Notes: a model not told the origin generated them from the letters alone. 64,000 nucleotides of DNA from Helochares maculicollis (GCA_033557835.1 JAWQRO010000023.1:1-64000); one strand, 5' to 3'. Shown: positions 11,851 through 25,467, counted from the stretch's first letter. A program made the numbers and translations.

Positions 11851-13626
11851 CTACTCGATCCAAGTCACATCCTTAACGCTAAGTGATTGTGGCCTTAAAT
11901 CATAAAGCACTTCTACAGCGGCCCGATATCCAGCTTGAATAGCTCCATTCATATAACCACACCAACTCGTAGCTGTTTCTGTACCAGCCCAAAATATTCT
12001 TCCCAATGGTCTCCTGATTTGATGGAACTCTTGCATTGCATTTAAAGACGGGAAGTAATGACAGCTACTACCTAAAGATTCCCTAGCGTCAAACTCTGTA
12101 TAATCTAGTGGAGATAGTGCTTCTTCTCCAAAATATTTCGCCAATTGCTTTAAAACACTGTTCTTGTAATTACCTTTCTGAAAAATCAATAAACCACCTG
12201 TAAAATCAATTAATTAGAATATCACCTTGATGCAAAACTCAAGGTAAAACAATTTCTTACCATTGATTTGGAAGCCGGAATGAAACCACATAAAGCAGGC
12301 CTCTGTTTCCTTGTTATGTCAACACATGATACAAAAGGAGCTGTTGCTGAAGTAGGGTACAAAAACACAAGCCCAGACAATCCCTTATTTCTCCAGAAAG
12401 GACTGTTGTAAGTCACTATAAATTGTACCATATCTCCTGCAGATAATTTTTTAATTGAATCGAGTTTTGTCTGGGGCACGCTAGGCTCAAACTTTATTTG
12501 CATAGTTAACTCAGGTGGAATTGCAATGATGACATTTGTGCTACTAAAGGATTGTTGCGACTCAGTTTTAATAACAATTTCATTTTCATTCCTTCTTATG
12601 AAATTCACCTTCTGGTCGGTTAAAAGATAAGGATCCGGACCCATGTTGTGCACCATTTTGTTAAAAATTTCATTTATACCCTCCTCGACCATAAAAATTT
12701 TAGTAGGGTCTGTCCATCTTTCTATAAGGACATGAATTCCTCCCACGCAATTACAAAACGCTGCATAAGAAAGCACTGAGAGCTGATTCGAAGTCATGCT
12801 TGTAGACAGAAATATAAGCCCCCTAATAAAGTTCTTATTCCGCTCAGTTTTTAAATATCCTGCTAAGAAATCTTCCATTGTTATCTGGTCCAATTGATTG
12901 TAATTTGCTGCTTTGATCGGATTGGCTATCGTTACTTCGTTCATGATGACCTCAAATTTGCCTAAGAATTTTATAAGATCTACACTTGTTTCAGTAACAC
13001 CTGAACCAACAAAATCGCCTGTAATTTTTTCTATTCTTCCTGGGGTCAACTCAAAAATATGCTTTCCATATGAAGAGTTTCGCACTAAATGAAGTCCTAG
13101 TTTTTCACACATTTTAAAAATGTGATCCTGCCCTTCAAAAACAAGCTGACCTCCTATGCTGAAATTATGGCTACCTTCAGCAGTTTGCAGTTGTTTCGAG
13201 GTGGTCCTTCCACCAATTGCAGCTAATTAAATAAGGATTATCAAATTGTGTTATTAATTGGGAGTATAAATTATTCGAAGGTAAATGCATTGGTAATTGA
13301 CGTATACATGAGCATGTTGATTTTGCAAAAGGTTCTCTTTGGCACTCACCTTAAATACATGTAGTACATCAGTAATCTGCAACTGTATTTTATTTACCTC
13401 TTGCCAAAGCTAATGGCTTATAAACGTGTGAGATTACCAAATATGGAAACAAGTCAACTACTAGTGCTTTTACCAAAATATACATTTTATACAGACATGT
13501 GGCTTCCAGAGTGAAAACTGTTAGAGATCTGTCGATGGACAGGATGGTATGAGCGGCTGTAATACCAGACAGTCCACCCCCAACTACTACAACGTCAGCG
13601 CTAGTCCTTCCAAATCTTTTAAACAT
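11851..13626 (-). CDS. Flavin-containing amine oxidase, monoamine-oxidase-like
   Basis: Three exons join in frame: 13626-13497, 13222-12261 and 12177-11851, giving 472 residues. The N-terminus has the FAD Rossmann motif VVVVGGGLSG (12-21) and a GGRT motif soon after it. The C-terminus has WAGTETATSWCGYMNGA, nearly the MAO signature. A GSSC motif puts Cys403 where MAO attaches FAD covalently, while the next residue is His where MAO has a cage Tyr; the second cage Tyr (439) is kept. The enzyme should oxidise amines to aldehydes with release of hydrogen peroxide; the substrate is unknown. It ends soon after the FAD domain and has no C-terminal membrane helix, unlike MAO A/B. The first intron uses a weak donor (GTCTGT), chosen because it keeps both the frame and the expected spacing to GGRT. 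Gene order is head to head with MSH5. Confidence 0.8.
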
Positions 13627-13630
13627 TCAT
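13619..13630 (-). promoter_or_regulatory. Minimal upstream ORF overlapping the amine oxidase start
   Basis: An ATG four bases upstream of the main ATG opens a three-codon frame (Met-Asn-Val-stop) that overlaps the main start codon. It could lower initiation at the main start. The effect is inferred. Confidence 0.4.
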
Positions 13631-13988
13631 TTACTGGTATGAAAATGTCACCACATCACTAAAACTTGACATTATTATTGACATGTAATAAATGTGCTAT
13701 TTTTTATACATAATTTTTTCTTTATATTCATAAAACTGGTTTTTGGAATACACCCCACCTAATAGATCCATTTATTATTTTTTTTAAATTTATAGTCTCA
13801 AATTTATTGTTGATAATTATGGCAGTCAATTGAGATTGTGGCATAGCTTATGCTTTCATTTCATTAATTATTGTTTCTTGGATTTTAAGATGTTTTTATA
13901 CTGAAATAATTGTGCCATTAAACATTCCTGGTGTTAATCCCCACTGATTGCAAAATTTAAATTGGCCCGCCAAATTCAAAAACAAAAG
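13631..13988. promoter_or_regulatory. Head-to-head intergenic region, amine oxidase / MSH5
   Basis: About 360 bases separate the divergent coding starts. AT-rich, with no clear core promoter elements. It probably holds both promoters. Confidence 0.45.
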
Positions 13989-16900
13989 ATGGCTAGGCCG
14001 CCATTACTGGATGTTTTTAGTCTCTTTCCTAGCACTTGGTTTTCAGTTATCAAGTATCTAAGCAAGAAAATGAATTCAGAGGCAACATCTTCATCACTGG
14101 TGGAGAGTGATGTTCTTGTAACACTTAGGAAGCAAGTTTGTCCCAATTCTGGCAGTGATAGTATAAATGAGGAGGGAACTTCTACTGACTTTGTTACTAC
14201 TTCAAATATTACTGATGAAAACGACACAGTTTTGTGTATTCTATGGAAGTTTGGGAAATTAGGGGCAGCTTACTATAAATTTAGTAACAAACAAGTAAGT
14301 TTCTCGCATATTTTATAGGTATTTTTATGTTACTTGAATTTTTATTAATATGTATGGTATAGGCAGTTATAAGTAATAGAAAATTAATCAATTTCTGCCA
14401 CACATTTTTAAGAATATGCAATATGTTGTGGTCACAGTCTACAAGCTTTCAATACTATTAACTTAGTTATATAAGCCATAAAGAGGAAATTTGTAATTAA
14501 AGTTTGTTTCATTATACAAAATGGATAGCATACCTAAAATACGCACTAACTTATTAGTTTCAAGCTGCTACAATTTTGTTTTAGCTGCATATATACAGTG
14601 ACATGATTGATTTGCAACCTAGTTTTCTGATAACGAGATCCATAATTCGATCGTTAAATCCTTGCCATTTACTTTCAATGGGTTCCATTAAAGACGACTT
14701 TATTAAATGCCTAATAGAGGCGTTCACAAACGAAGAAAGTACTGTAGATTTAGAGCAGACGCAGCAATTGCCCCAAAATTTTCAGCTTTTGTCATTTAAA
14801 GAATACTGTAAGTCCTACTATTTAGCTATAATTTTAATAGGCCCTTCTTATAACATGAGCCGTTAAGAGGATAAATAAGTGAATCCTTTATCAACTATTT
14901 TTGTTTTGTTTCTTTTTAAGCATACCTAACATGCCAATACAAAATTTACTCGCTCAGATTGCAAGACGAACCCCCGAATATGACAGACGACGAACGAGAA
15001 ATGTACTTTGAATTCATCGTCGATTTCAATGATAAATTTTCAGTCCATGCTTTAGGGGCACTAACCAAATACATTGAAAGCAATTGGGGCCATATAAACC
15101 CAGATTGTCAAGATGACGTTATTTTCACCTGCATCAATAAAGTGTCGATGTAAGTAAATGGTCTCAATTTCTGTATATGATTCAATTGGTTTTGTTTTTA
15201 AATCACGCTTGCAGGCAAAATCATCTCTTAATAGATCAAAACTCATTTGATGGCTTGCAAATTTTCAAAGTGATATCACATGATTCAAGCTTTAAACACG
15301 GGGGGCAGCAAAGCCACCGTGAAGGCTGGAGTGTATACAGTTTATTGTCTCAATATTGCCAGTCACTTCTAGGGTACATCTGCATCAAAAAGTTGTTGCT
15401 TAATCCCATAAACGATATTAACGAACTGAACAAGCGTTACGATTTTATTAATTTTGCTAATAACCCGGCGAATCAATCATTGATATCCAACATACAAGAG
15501 AATTTGAAGAAAATATGTGATGTCAGTGTGATACTGGAAAAGATTCAGAACAGCAAGGGGACCAGTCGTGATTGGGAAATGTTGTATAATGTAAGCAATT
15601 GTCTAATGGGACAAATTACTAAACCTAGTATTTCACTTTTTTAATTGGAATGGAACATTTTAGAGCATATATCATACATTGTTTATTTATGAAATAACAA
15701 GAACTAAGAGTGAATCTAACGCAGTTTTGTCAGAATTGGCCAATACTATTACCACTAACTTGTATGGGCTCGAAGATTGCATAAATAAAGCATTGGACTT
15801 TACTAACAATACCAATAAAATTCGACCTGTGGTTAAGTTTGGTCTTGATGATGAATTAGATGCAAGTAGGTAATAATTTGCAGCTTACTAATGTTGATCA
15901 TGTAATGCTACTCAGCTAGTTAAGTTGAAGATATTAATGGGTAATTGGGTATACAATTATCTATGTATTATACAGTTGTAAGATATTTTTACATCACACT
16001 CAATCTATTTACATTTCAATTATTCAAGAGACAAACAACATGTTTGAAAAAAAACATATAGTGGATTCCTTTCTTTTTTATAGTATACACACTATCCTCT
16101 AGCTGTATTTTTTAGATATTTGTTGATAAGATTCCGTCAAATGGCCACAATCGCGAAAAGATAAACATCATAAAAAGATTTTGTAAAAGTAGATACTTTA
16201 GCAACAAATAAATGCTTAAGATTATAATTGATTTTTTCATAAAAACTAATTAGCATACAAATTTATTTGTTTTGTGATTAAGTGGTCATATTCTTTAAAA
16301 GTTTTACTTTTAGCTGTATTGTATTCACCATAACTCTGTCCTGAATCTGATGTATTGTAATCAGATCTTCTTTATCTACTAGTCTACCATGGCTATATTC
16401 TAAATTTAAGATATAACAAAATTTTATTTCATTATTTAATAATTAAAACCACAAGCTACATATTTACCAATTGCCAAACACTACAAATAAAACAAGAATA
16501 GCAGAATAACACAATAGAAATCAATTTTAACGTAACAATGATTCACACAACTGTTGGACAAGCGTCCATACAAGTTTGTCGCATTTCGAATGAAACCAGA
16601 AAAAGCACAATTACTTAAAAAAAACTTAAAACATGTACCAATGACTTAAATAACACTAGGGCTTAAAGACAAGTTCTGCCTGTCTCTGCATGCTACGTAT
16701 AATTTAAATGACATGCTTACATTGTCTCTCTTTTGTAGTGTTTTGTATAGAATGTTTAAAGTCGAGCTCGTTTAACAGGTTAATGTTGTAACTTGACTAC
16801 AGAAGTAGCATTGCATACTTTAATCTTAGCTGTAGTCTATACAAAGCAATTTATTCTAATTATAGAAAAGATTAAGAGACAAGACATAAGTAAAAATATA

Positions 16901-18345
16901 ACGGCTGCTGCTAATTTTGCAGTAGATCAACTACCAGATTATGTAAATGAATGTGTAGTTGTTTACGTACCAGATACTGGATATTTAATAGCTGTCAAGG
17001 AATGGGAGCCTAATTGCAATAGGTATCAATTGGAAAGCATCGGGTTTCAGTTTTTAGTAAGTGATTTAGTTTTTCCCATGAAATTAACTTCTAATTTCTT
17101 TGTCCCTGAATGTATTATTGTTAACACTCTTTTAGTTCGAAATGAAAGGAGTACTCCACTATAAAAATGCAATGTGCAAGGAACTCGATAAGCAGTTAGG
17201 TGGTATTCATTTAGATATAATAGCTCATGAGAACAGAATTATAGAACGTTTATCTGGCTACATTCTGCTTCACAACAAAGACATTCGGAGGTCATTGGAA
17301 ATCATTGCTCTTATAGATTGGTAAATTTCTCTTTTATGCAATCAGTTTTGGTACAAATTCAATTTATTGGCTAAAAACCTATTTATCAGATTAATAGAAA
17401 ATACAAACTGCCATATGGCTTGCAGAGCTTCAACTTATATTAAATGAATTAATTTGTTAGAAATAAATGAAACAGTTTGAATGAATTAAAAGCAAGAATG
17501 TTATTTTCAGCTTAATTTCAATGGCTAAAGTTGCAAAAGAAAAAGGCTACGTTCGCCCAAAATTAAACACAGACAACATTCATGAAATCATCGAGAGCAG
17601 ATACCCTTTACTCGATTTAGACTCCAAGACTTTCATTTCTAACGACTTTTACTCGGGAGGTTCCCACAGTCACATTAAGTTGATTACAGGTCCTAATTCC
17701 AGTGGCAAAAGCGTCTACCTAAAACAAATTGGCCTCCTAATTTATTTAGCTCACATAGGAATGTTTTTGCCTGTGAAACAAGCAAACATCGCATTGACTT
17801 TCAGCATTCATTCCCGTATTCACAGTACTGAATCGGCTGCCGTTCGCTTATCGTCCTTTATGATTGATTTAACGCAAATATCCTATGCTCTTAATGGAGC
17901 CAAACCTTCATCCTTAATAATCATAGACGAATTCGGCCGAGGGACTACTGGAATGGAAGGCTTAGCACTGCACATAGCTGCTCTAAAGAAATATATATCC
18001 CAAGAGAAATACTGTCCGCATGTTTTGGTATCTACACACATGCACCAAATGCTGACTGAAATCATTGAGAGCGACTTGGTAGCTCATATGAGGATGGATT
18101 ATATCAAAGAAGGGAAATTGGTTTATTTATACAAGTTGGTACGGGGAGTGTCTGAGAGCTTTGGGTTGGATGTTGCTGAAGAAGTCGATTTTGAAGCAAC
18201 AATTGTTCAGAGAGCTACGGAAATCCTCAAGGCGTGGAAAAATAACGTTCCTCTCGAGCCTGTCGCTACTAAATTTAAAGATGATGCCGATAAGAGCCTA
18301 AGAGAGTATTTAGGGGATATTACAATTCCAGAACCAGACGATTAA
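13989..18345 (+). CDS. MSH5: MutS protein homolog 5, meiotic recombination
   Basis: Eight exons join in frame: 13989-14294, 14585-14807, 14921-15149, 15215-15590, 15664-15865, 16866-17056, 17136-17320 and 17511-18345, giving 848 residues. MSH5 pairs with MSH4 as a meiotic clamp that stabilises crossover intermediates. The C-terminal ATPase is intact: Walker A GPNSSGKS (631-638), the STESAAVRLSSFM signature, and Walker B with IIIDEFGRGT (Asp-Glu 710-711). The middle matches MSH5 core blocks such as DEL-KKIKRQDI and FEMKGVLHYK. There is no N-terminal mismatch-binding domain, as usual for MSH5. The start could also be the in-frame ATG at 14070, which gives 821 residues; the longer form is the first ATG. 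The intron at 15866-16865 is about 1 kb and otherwise unremarkable. Confidence 0.92.
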
Positions 18346-19135
18346 AATAATAGAGTTTGTTAAGCATAATTCTAATTAATTTTTTTTTCATTTCTGAGTT
18401 GTCATTATTTTTATTACTAACTCCCATTCTTGCTTTCATTAATCACATATAAACTAATATAGTTTGTAAGAGCTTACAAATACTATAAATAGTTCAGCAG
18501 GAAATCACAAATGAAAGACTCGCTTTTAGTAGCTTTTAATACATTTAATTAAACAAATCATTAATTTTCAATACAAAAACTATACATAATATTGGCAACA
18601 CATTTAAGAATAAAATAGCTGCTGGTTTTTCTTTGTTAATTGTCATTATAAAAATACACTTTATTTATGCAATATGTATAATTATCTGAAAAGTAACAAA
18701 TCCATTGCATTTAAGGCACAAAAAATTGCAATGTTTTCTAGGTGCAGATCCACTGAGGTAAAATATCAAAAACCTACTGTAAGGCTAAATGCTTGAGTAT
18801 TAAATGCTTTAAATAGGGAGCCTCAAAGGCTTCAATATCGTAACAATGAACTCTTCGGACATTAACCCATAAATGCTTTAAACTTAACTATTATTAAACA
18901 AACTTAACCTAGACTTAAATATAAAAATAAAATCTTGTAAATTAAGTGCATAAAAAAGTATTTTCTTACAAAGGAATAAATTGATACTAAAACTGTTTAG
19001 GCCTGAGGTTCGTTTTGCTTTGACTGTTTTGATTCTGTTATTTGCATTGTTTTACACATGTTTACTTCTTTACATATTAATTAAATACTAAAGCCTAATA
19101 AGCTCAGTAATGAGAAAAATTCGTGCAAAAAAAGC
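18346..19135. other. Intergenic between convergent MSH5 and repeat-protein genes
   Basis: AT-rich 3' flanks of two convergent genes. No gene or repeat is supported. Confidence 0.5.
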
Positions 19136-22100
19136 TTATTTATGTGCTACGATGCCTTTAGCCCCGCTTATCAAGCTCGTTGCAAAATCACCAGCGTCAG
19201 TCAGGTCATCTTGAGCCCTGTTGTTTGCATTTGAGATGCCCTTGGCCATTTGGTCTCTGCTGCTATCAATGAATTTATTCGCATCATTCATTTTTTGGTC
19301 CACAGCGTCACTGGCTGACTTGACTTTGTTGTCGAGTGTCGTCTCTAAATTTTTAACCCCATCGTTTAACTGCTTGGATTTATCTTCAGCATATTTATTG
19401 GCGTCCTGAATTTTCTGGTTTGTATAGTCAACCGACTCTTTCACTTTATTATCGACTGCTTGGACTGTCCCTCGGATGCCTTCTTGGATTTGCTGTTTCT
19501 TTTCATCCGCATACCGGTTAGCATCCTGGACCTTTTGGTTGACGTTTTGATTGACGTTATCGACTGTTGTTTTAACTTTGCTATCAACGGCTTGGATGGT
19601 ATTGCGAACGCCCTCAGCGGCCTCACGTTTTTTGTCTTCTGCGTATTTGTTAGCGTCTTGGATTTTTTGGTTTACGGTGTCAGTGGTTTCCTTTACTTTG
19701 CTCTCTACGGTTTTGTCCAGCTCCCGAATGCCTTCGGCAAGCTGTTTCTTCTTCTCCTCAGCGTAAGCGTTAACATCCTTCACTTTGTTGTCAATTGCTT
19801 CGGCGCCCCTTTTAACTTCGTTGTCTATGGTTTCAGCAGTGGTTTTGGCAGCTTCTTCGGCTGGAAAATCACACTTCAATGAACCTCAATCATTTTGTTT
19901 CTCAGGCAAGGTGATACTTTTATTTACATATTTATATTTTTTGGCATGGGCTCTCCAATCATCTTTTCAAAGTAGTTTATAGTTAGATTTTAACATCTAA
20001 TCTATTAGAATTTCCTAGAGGAATGGTCTTTAGTTACTTTGTCACTCTCGATTATGACTAGCAAAAATTAGCAAATCAGTAGATTATTGGCGAGAAAACT
20101 GTCAAGGTAAGATGAGCAAGCAAATCAGTTGAAAATACCATTCTAACAATGACAATTTTCTTGCAAGTTGGTATGGAGATTCAGTTTTCCATATGTTGGC
20201 CCAACATGGAAAAGAATGATGGGAGCAACAACCATTGAATGTTTTCACCACATAGAGTGATGTAGAAAATGATGGTTATTTAAACATAGCCTAAAGACGT
20301 GATGGTAAGTCACCAAATTTTAGTTATTACGAAATTCAGAACAAAATATATAGTTAAGATTAAACTAGTACCAGTGCTTTTTGCCACATTTTCAGCTTCT
20401 AGTTTGGTCTGCTGCAAGGCTTCTCCGGTCTTGGTTATTTGTTCATCAAGCATTTCTGAAGCTTTCTTTTGTTTGTCGTCAACGATTTCTGTAACTTCCT
20501 TCTTTTTCCTCTCAAAGAGGGATTTAAATGATGCTGAAAATAAATAAAAATATTATTGCAACAAAATACTAATTTGATTTCATAACCTTCCATACTGAAG
20601 AGAGTAAAATGTCTTAGACATATTGATTTTATTGTGCAAGATAATTATTAAAACGAGAAAATACGTATTTTTCTGTTCTTTTTACGATTTCGATTAAAAA
20701 TTAAGGGATGAGATAAATGTTTGTTTATAAATTAATTTATAAATCTCTGATTATAGGTACTTTAAAACTAATCAGGAAAGGTTTTTTCGTAATACGAAAG
20801 GTTCATTTAGGAGACATGGGAGAATGAATTCCTACAAATAACTATATGTGCTGCTACAAGTAACAAAATTGGGATTGAAGCAATTTTTATTCAGAAATAA
20901 TGAGTAAATCAGAATGTACAATAATTTATTTTTAAACTAAAGTTGCCTTTGCTTGGCATTAGTTTATCAATTTACCAATTAGTTTTCAATCATCAATTAT
21001 TACGAGCAATTATTATTACATATTATATAAATATATATTATTATGGAGCACCGTATAAAATTTTTAGTAATTGATATACAGATGGTCAATAACTCAGCAA
21101 TTTTCGGGTTGATTAAATAGAGAGTAATAATCTTGCGCAACGCATTCACAACAGATGAAACAATTTCGACTTTCTTCAAATGATGTAAAACTAATATTGT
21201 TACATTTAACTGTATATCATTGGGCAAAGTTATTTGCTATATGAGCATTGCTATAAAAAATCCGTGGTTTTGCCTTTACCAAATAATTTTTCCGTTGCCT
21301 TTATTTGTATCAATATCATTAATTTTAACTGATTTTTAATGTCAATATATATATATATATATATACAATATATTAATTTCAGTATTTTCATTTAATGTTA
21401 CATTTACTTATTGTAAATACTAAATTTGACAAATGAAAATGTCCCAACAGTAACAATAGTACAACAGTACTCATTTTTAAACTTTAGCATAGTGGTTATC
21501 TGAAAATTAGTCGCTTATCTATAAATTTTGAAGATTTGCTGACAAATCAATACAAAACAAATTTTAGTTCTTTTGCTTTACTAAAACAACAATTATTTCA
21601 ATTATGTCACTATGTACTGAACTTAGTCGCCTATTTTTATATCATTATAAATTTTTATGATGCGGAGCTATTGAATGATGCAGGTTTATTTGTTACTTTT
21701 CTCCAAATACAGACTGAAGAGAAGATATAAAAAATTGCTTGTATTTTTTAAAATATTTATTATTTTCAAAAATGTTTTTTTCTATAAAAGTTTTTAGAGA
21801 CATTATTTGCCAAAAATAATATTCAGTATTTTGGAATTAAAAAATATTTCGCTTTGTTATATTTAGTAATAATTAGTTAAATAAGCTCTCGATTGAAAGC
21901 TGAGAAATATGCAATCCAATGCGTTGCAAAAGAATCTTCTTCAAAGTGTCAATGACATTACGTATTAAAATAAGCGCACTTTGATCATTTCAACAAAAAT
22001 AAAATATTTGAACGTTTTGACATATAGAATAACATAAATATTAGGTGAATATCAAGAAAATCGTTAAATCATTATTTGGGAAACAACCTGGACTAGTCCA

Positions 22101-23273
22101 TTGGCTCACTCATTGTTGGTAGTATATGATTATTTTTTAATCTTAAAAGCAGAGATCGGTATTGACCCAATTGTATTTAAAAGTTAAAAATTAATAAATG
22201 TATGTAATGAGTCACGTTTAATTAAAAATGCGTAATCAATATTTTCTTATAATTATACTATTTATATCGTATATGTGGCTGGGATTGGTGAACAAATTAC
22301 GGAAGAATTATCTCATTTCAATATTGAAACCACAAAACAAGTTTCCTAAAGAAAGAATTTTGCTATTAAATGCGTTAGGAATATGTAAACGACCTTGAAT
22401 CCACATTTATTTCCCGCTCCTTTGCAATGGTATAAATGACATCATCATCCCATTAAATATTCTAATGTATCTCTTTTTTGCCGCTTGTAACTGTTGCGTC
22501 ATTTAACAACAATAACACAAAACGCCGCCGATTTTCCTTCATGAATGGCCACGGATTTAGTTTCACATAAATAATTCATAGGGAATCCACTCTACCGATG
22601 TTTTCCCATCAAGCCGCAAGGCCCATCATTTATTTAATATTTTCAGCTACCCCTAATTTCATATTACACCCTACTTTGTATTACTCGCTATTTTCTAAAA
22701 CCAACTACTTTGTATTACCCTAGATTTTATATGTTCTTTAATGTTGGTTTATTCGATTCATTAGCCTAGAATTGCTAGTGAAAAAGGCTACCTGTAGCCA
22801 TAAAATTATTATTGTTATATCATGATTTCGGTATATTTATGATTGATGTGAATCATTTTGCCAATTATTTTTGCCCTTGGTCTGAATTCCAAACGAATTA
22901 TGTAAATCAATGAGTTAATTATTGATACATTGCGTGACCCCCATCCGCTATCCCGCAACATATCAACTCTTGTTTTCCGGAAAATGCTATTAGTCTTTCG
23001 TACCCAAACCGTGTTTCCAAATCAAATTACATTATAAGGATGAATGCGATTATAATCGATTATTTATTCAACAGATAAATAATACTAAAAAACCACTCAG
23101 AGATGTATTAAACCTAAGTCAACTAGGGGGTAATAAAAAATTTATTGTCCGTGGCCTGCGACGGAAATAAACCAATCGATTGCGAAGTAGCTCGATTTAA
23201 TTCAAACAAAGACGATTTGTTTCGTTTTCGATTATTTTTAAATAAAAGACTTACATGTAAAATTCGAGAACAT
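19136..23273 (-). CDS. Amphipathic 40-residue-repeat protein (LEA/apolipoprotein-like), function unknown
   Basis: The model has three coding exons: 23273-23255, 20533-20372 and 19860-19136, giving 301 residues. The last two join on strong sites. The first is only 19 bases (MFSNFT) and was chosen because it has an ATG, a GTAAGT donor and the right phase; it is the least certain part. The protein is highly charged, with no signal peptide or membrane segment. Five repeats place a DAN-x-Y-A-E-D-K-like motif at intervals of 40, 44, 40 and 40 residues, each followed by a VDNKVK or VNQKIQ segment. This predicts long amphipathic helices. Such patterns occur in LEA-type desiccation proteins, exchangeable apolipoproteins and lipid-droplet proteins; which applies here cannot be read from sequence. 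Two further minus-strand donors (about 23296 and 23466) suggest alternative 5' exons. Confidence 0.75.
20534..23254. other. Long intron of the repeat-protein gene
   Basis: 2.7 kb of AT-rich sequence between the tiny first coding exon and the second. It holds an (AT)n microsatellite at 21345-21365. I see no nested gene or transposon. Confidence 0.5.
21345..21365. repeat. (AT)n microsatellite
   Basis: An uninterrupted dinucleotide AT run of about 21 bases within an intron. Confidence 0.9.
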
Positions 23274-25467
23274 CCTGCTTGATTTAGTCCTTTAGACCAA
23301 TCACTCACAAAATTGAACGTCTTTGTCGGAAAACGCGAATTCTGCGACGCAATAAATCTCTATTTGACGCCTTTGGTAGCTCTCTGCATGGGACCGCGCA
23401 ACTATATGGAAGCACCCACTTGCTAGGAAAGGTTTTCTGGCTGCTCCTCCTTTTAAATTTGCGCGCGCCTTACCAAGGATGAACAAAACAAATCGTGCGA
23501 ATTTTTGCAGTCTTTAAGTAACGACCAAAGGAAAATCTCGACTAATTAATGGCTAGTAGAAATTCCTCCTATTATAAACAACTAGCAATTATCCGCAACT
23601 TTACTTGCATAATTTGTAGAATCTGCATGAATATTTCATTGCGATTCAATATTTTAAATAATGATCTCTTCCTTCTAGTTTTTGAATAATATTTTTTTGA
23701 TTACAATCATCCTGTTTCATCAAATATATTAGATTTAGATTTATTGTGCAGCAATTTGAATTTGGTTTCTAATTTACTGATGCTCCTTTTTGTTGTTAAA
23801 ATGACTAGCTATCTTAATTTTCAAAGTCAGAGGTTTGTCTATTTATTTAAAGTTTGAAAGCAAACATACTTAAACTATGCTTTTTTTACTGAAACTATTC
23901 CAGTACTATCATGATACAAATTATTTTCATCACAACTATTTATGAATTTAAAAAATGCAACCAAGGAAGAAACCCGCGAAAAGTAGCTTCTTTATCCTTT
24001 ATCAATTTTCATACTCCTTTAATGGAGATACTTTTCTCTAGAGTAATATTTTTCTAAAGGGATAAATTTTATTTGCTCTATCTGTTTGGATTCCTTTAGA
24101 CACAACATACAAAATGTACTAAAAATCCCAAGACAACAGAACTCTAACACCTTCCATTATCTCATTTTTACTTAGCCTTAAAATTGGACCATCTAAGAAC
24201 CATATTATACCAGATCTACATTTAATTTGTTTATGAACTTTAAGCTATACATTTCTCAAGAAGCTGTCATTACGAAGTAGTAGAAGTTTGATAAAATTAC
24301 CCATTATTCAAATGATTTCACATATTCTCAATTGTAAACAACATAATAGAATGAAACATTACAGTATGGGAAATTCTTTGCATATCTGCTTTGTATAATG
24401 AATAGAAATTGTCATAAATGTTGTTAGGTGGCGACTTTGTTTTGTCAAAATACTCTGTGTACTCCAAAACTGGAGAAAGAAACAAAAATACCAGTCGTAT
24501 GGTCTAACGATTATGTTCATAGTTCGTAAAATACACCAAATTAAATTCTTCATTTATGTAGAATGTTTCCACATACATTTTATGCGAGTGCTTATTTTAT
24601 AAATGTGATAAGTAACATTAATATGACAAATAAAGTGACAGGTGTAATGACTTATGTGAGACAATACCATCTTTACATATAAACTAAATTATTGTAAATT
24701 TTAATACTTCAGCATTAATCTTAAGTCCCTTCATTTTGTCCCTTTGTGATGATGAGGGATTAAAAAACGGTTAATTGCGCGAATTAGTTTTTTGAGAAAC
24801 ATAAAAATCTCATTGTTATCATATGTAGCAGCAAGATTACGTATCTGATAATTTTTTAAAGACTAATTGCACATTAATCTTTTTGTTTCTACAATCAGCA
24901 GTTTGTAAATTTGAGATGTTACACTCATCGTAACAAACATGAACCGTATACACATGATCGTAGGAACGAAAGGGTCAAGACAATGCTGTCTTATGAAAAA
25001 TGCTTATATATTAAACCAGTAACTCTACTCTGGCGTTAAAAACAGAGCACATTTTGTAATATAAATGTAGATTTATTGGCAAATAAAATAAAATAATTCA
25101 CAAGTTAAATATACATAAAATACTCAACCACAACAACATGACATTTGTACGAAAGAAACAACAATTATAACATAATACTGACACTAATAAAAGGTAATAT
25201 CACACGAAATGAACAACAAATTTCAAATGTAACATATGAAAATACGAATCTAATAAAACAAACAGTTTGATGCCCTAGTAATATCAATAAGTAACATAAA
25301 AAATAAATTATGCAATAAATATCTAATGCATATATAAAATTGACTAAATTGCTTATTCTTTGCTATTAAAAATAAATTGTGCATTTTACGCAAGTTGTCA
25401 TATATCCTCTATAGATAAAATAAAATATGCAATATGACTAGAAAAATTGGAATGTATGCAGCTTATA
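23274..25467. other. Intergenic, upstream of the repeat-protein gene
   Basis: Bases 23300-23490 are the most GC-rich part, with several CG dinucleotides and two splice-donor-like sites on the minus strand (GTGAGT near 23296, GTAAGG near 23466). They are a plausible promoter and 5' UTR exon zone for the gene ending at 19136. From about 23600 to 25467 the sequence is AT-rich with nothing recognised; the lower-coordinate flank of the kinesin gene presumably ends here. Confidence 0.4.

Noticed and set aside
19221..19882. Several plus-strand frames opposite the 40-residue repeats
   Set aside because: Periodic minus-strand coding sequence keeps antisense frames open; they have no independent start context or family match.
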